Notes under the pieces: model-generated
What the model saw: only the letters and a program-made list of their open reading frames with translations
What the model was told of the DNA's origin: nothing
Databases searched by the model: none
Shown: positions 63,614-64,000 of the stretch, one piece after another
Layout of the letters: every line of letters starts with the position of its first letter
How positions within the stretch are numbered: position 1 is the stretch's first letter
Made by a program: the position numbers and the translations under genes
From: Amphibacillus sp052055485
Lineage (GTDB): Bacteria; Bacillota; Bacilli; Bacillales; Amphibacillaceae
NCBI RefSeq assembly: GCF_052055485.1
Contig: NZ_CP197171.1
Span: forward strand, 3,224,001 to 3,288,000
Length of the DNA stretch: 64,000 nt
Reading direction: 5' to 3'

Positions 63614-64000
63614 TTACTGATAAACACTTTTCAACAGTGTATCAGGTGATGGATACGGAGCTGACTCAGCATAGTCGGTTGCCTGATCAATGTCGGCTTT
63701 AATCTCTGTTTCCATTTTTGCTTCCTCAGCCTCTGTTAATATGTTGTGCTCAACTAGATATTGTCTAAATAAATGGAGACCGTCTTTTTCCTTCGCTGCA
63801 TTGACCTCTTCTCGTGATCGATAGCTCCGATCATCATCATCACTAGAATGAGGGGTTAAGCGATAACTAACAGCTTCGATCAATGAAGGTCCTTCCCCAT
63901 GACGCGCACGTTCAGCAGCTTCTTTAACTGCCTTATATACAGCTAAAGGATTATTACCATCAACCGTCTCACCATGCATGCCATAACCAATTGCGCGATC
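63614..64000 (-). CDS. bkdAA: Branched-chain alpha-keto acid dehydrogenase E1 alpha subunit, C-terminal part
   Basis: The last 128 residues are visible; the gene continues past the right edge in the same frame. GMHGETVDGNNPLAVYKAV and EAVSYRLTPHSSDDDDRSYR (phosphorylation-loop-like region with the catalytic His) are typical of E1-alpha. It precedes E1-beta by 16 bases. The upstream lpd, buk, bcd and ptb genes expected by synteny would lie outside the window. Confidence 0.95.
   Translation of the reverse strand, partial: DRAIGYGMHGETVDGNNPLAVYKAVKEAAERARHGEGPSLIEAVSYRLTPHSSDDDDRSYRSREEVNAAKEKDGLHLFRQYLVEHNILTEAEEAKMETEIKADIDQATDYAESAPYPSPDTLLKSVYQ

Overview
The window is chromosomal DNA of a low-GC, endospore-forming Firmicute of the Bacillaceae. 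Most of it follows the gene order of the Bacillus subtilis chromosome around der, rpsA-like, cmk, sleB, recQ, fer, res, spm, scp, spoIIA, fur, rnz and bkd. Spore genes (sleB/ypeB, spmAB, dacB, spoVAF, spoIIAA/AB/sigF, dacF, spoIIM) show a sporulating organism. The usual neighbours resA/B/C (cytochrome c biogenesis) are absent beside resDE, as are the rib operon and the first spoVA genes at their usual places. A cytochrome-poor facultative anaerobe of the Amphibacillus type would fit, but the genus is inference.

Layout. 1-880: der (cut by the edge) and a YbaN-like membrane gene. 1483-3162: an APH/choline-kinase-fold gene and a YphA-like membrane gene. 3215-3680: a compound repeat made of 52-bp hairpin units. 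3830-10226: a beta-glucoside PTS operon (IIB, IIC, IIA, GH1 phospho-glucosidase) with a divergent LicR-type regulator. 10568-16212: S1-repeat protein, plsC, cmk, ypfA, ypeB, sleB. 16437-20425: mecB/ypbH, a short ypbE, recQ, ypbB. 20548-20942: a second copy of the compound repeat. 20992-28200: an agmatine deiminase operon (aguB, aguD, aguA, arcC, second aguA) behind a membrane LuxR-type activator (AguR-like), with a cre site over its promoter. 28201-31080: a repeat-rich, gene-poor stretch ending in an IS30-family element. 31292-36935: fer, the sigX/rsiX pair, resE/resD, rluB. 37215-43595: spmB, spmA, dacB, scpB, scpA, an orphan ribT, ppiB, lysA. 44009-51698: spoVAF, sigF, spoIIAB, spoIIAA, dacF, xerD, yqzK, fur, spoIIM. 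51833-64000: an EndoQ-like PHP protein, nudF, yqkB, an SDR, a glycerophosphodiesterase, rnz, a TPR protein, a Y-family polymerase, a tripeptidase-like M20 peptidase, a small membrane protein, an aromatic-acid-exporter-like protein and the bkd dehydrogenase genes, cut by the right edge.

Two accessory catabolic islands (beta-glucoside PTS; agmatine deiminase) interrupt the conserved order. Each ends at its 3' side in a copy of the same hairpin-rich repeat, which seems to supply its terminator. Other notable points are a GH1 enzyme whose acid/base glutamate is glutamine, a PTS IIB gene with no normal start codon, a second AguA with a changed conserved arginine, a perfect 52-bp palindrome beside the IS30 transposase, and readable sigma-X, sigma-H, cre and PerR-type sites.
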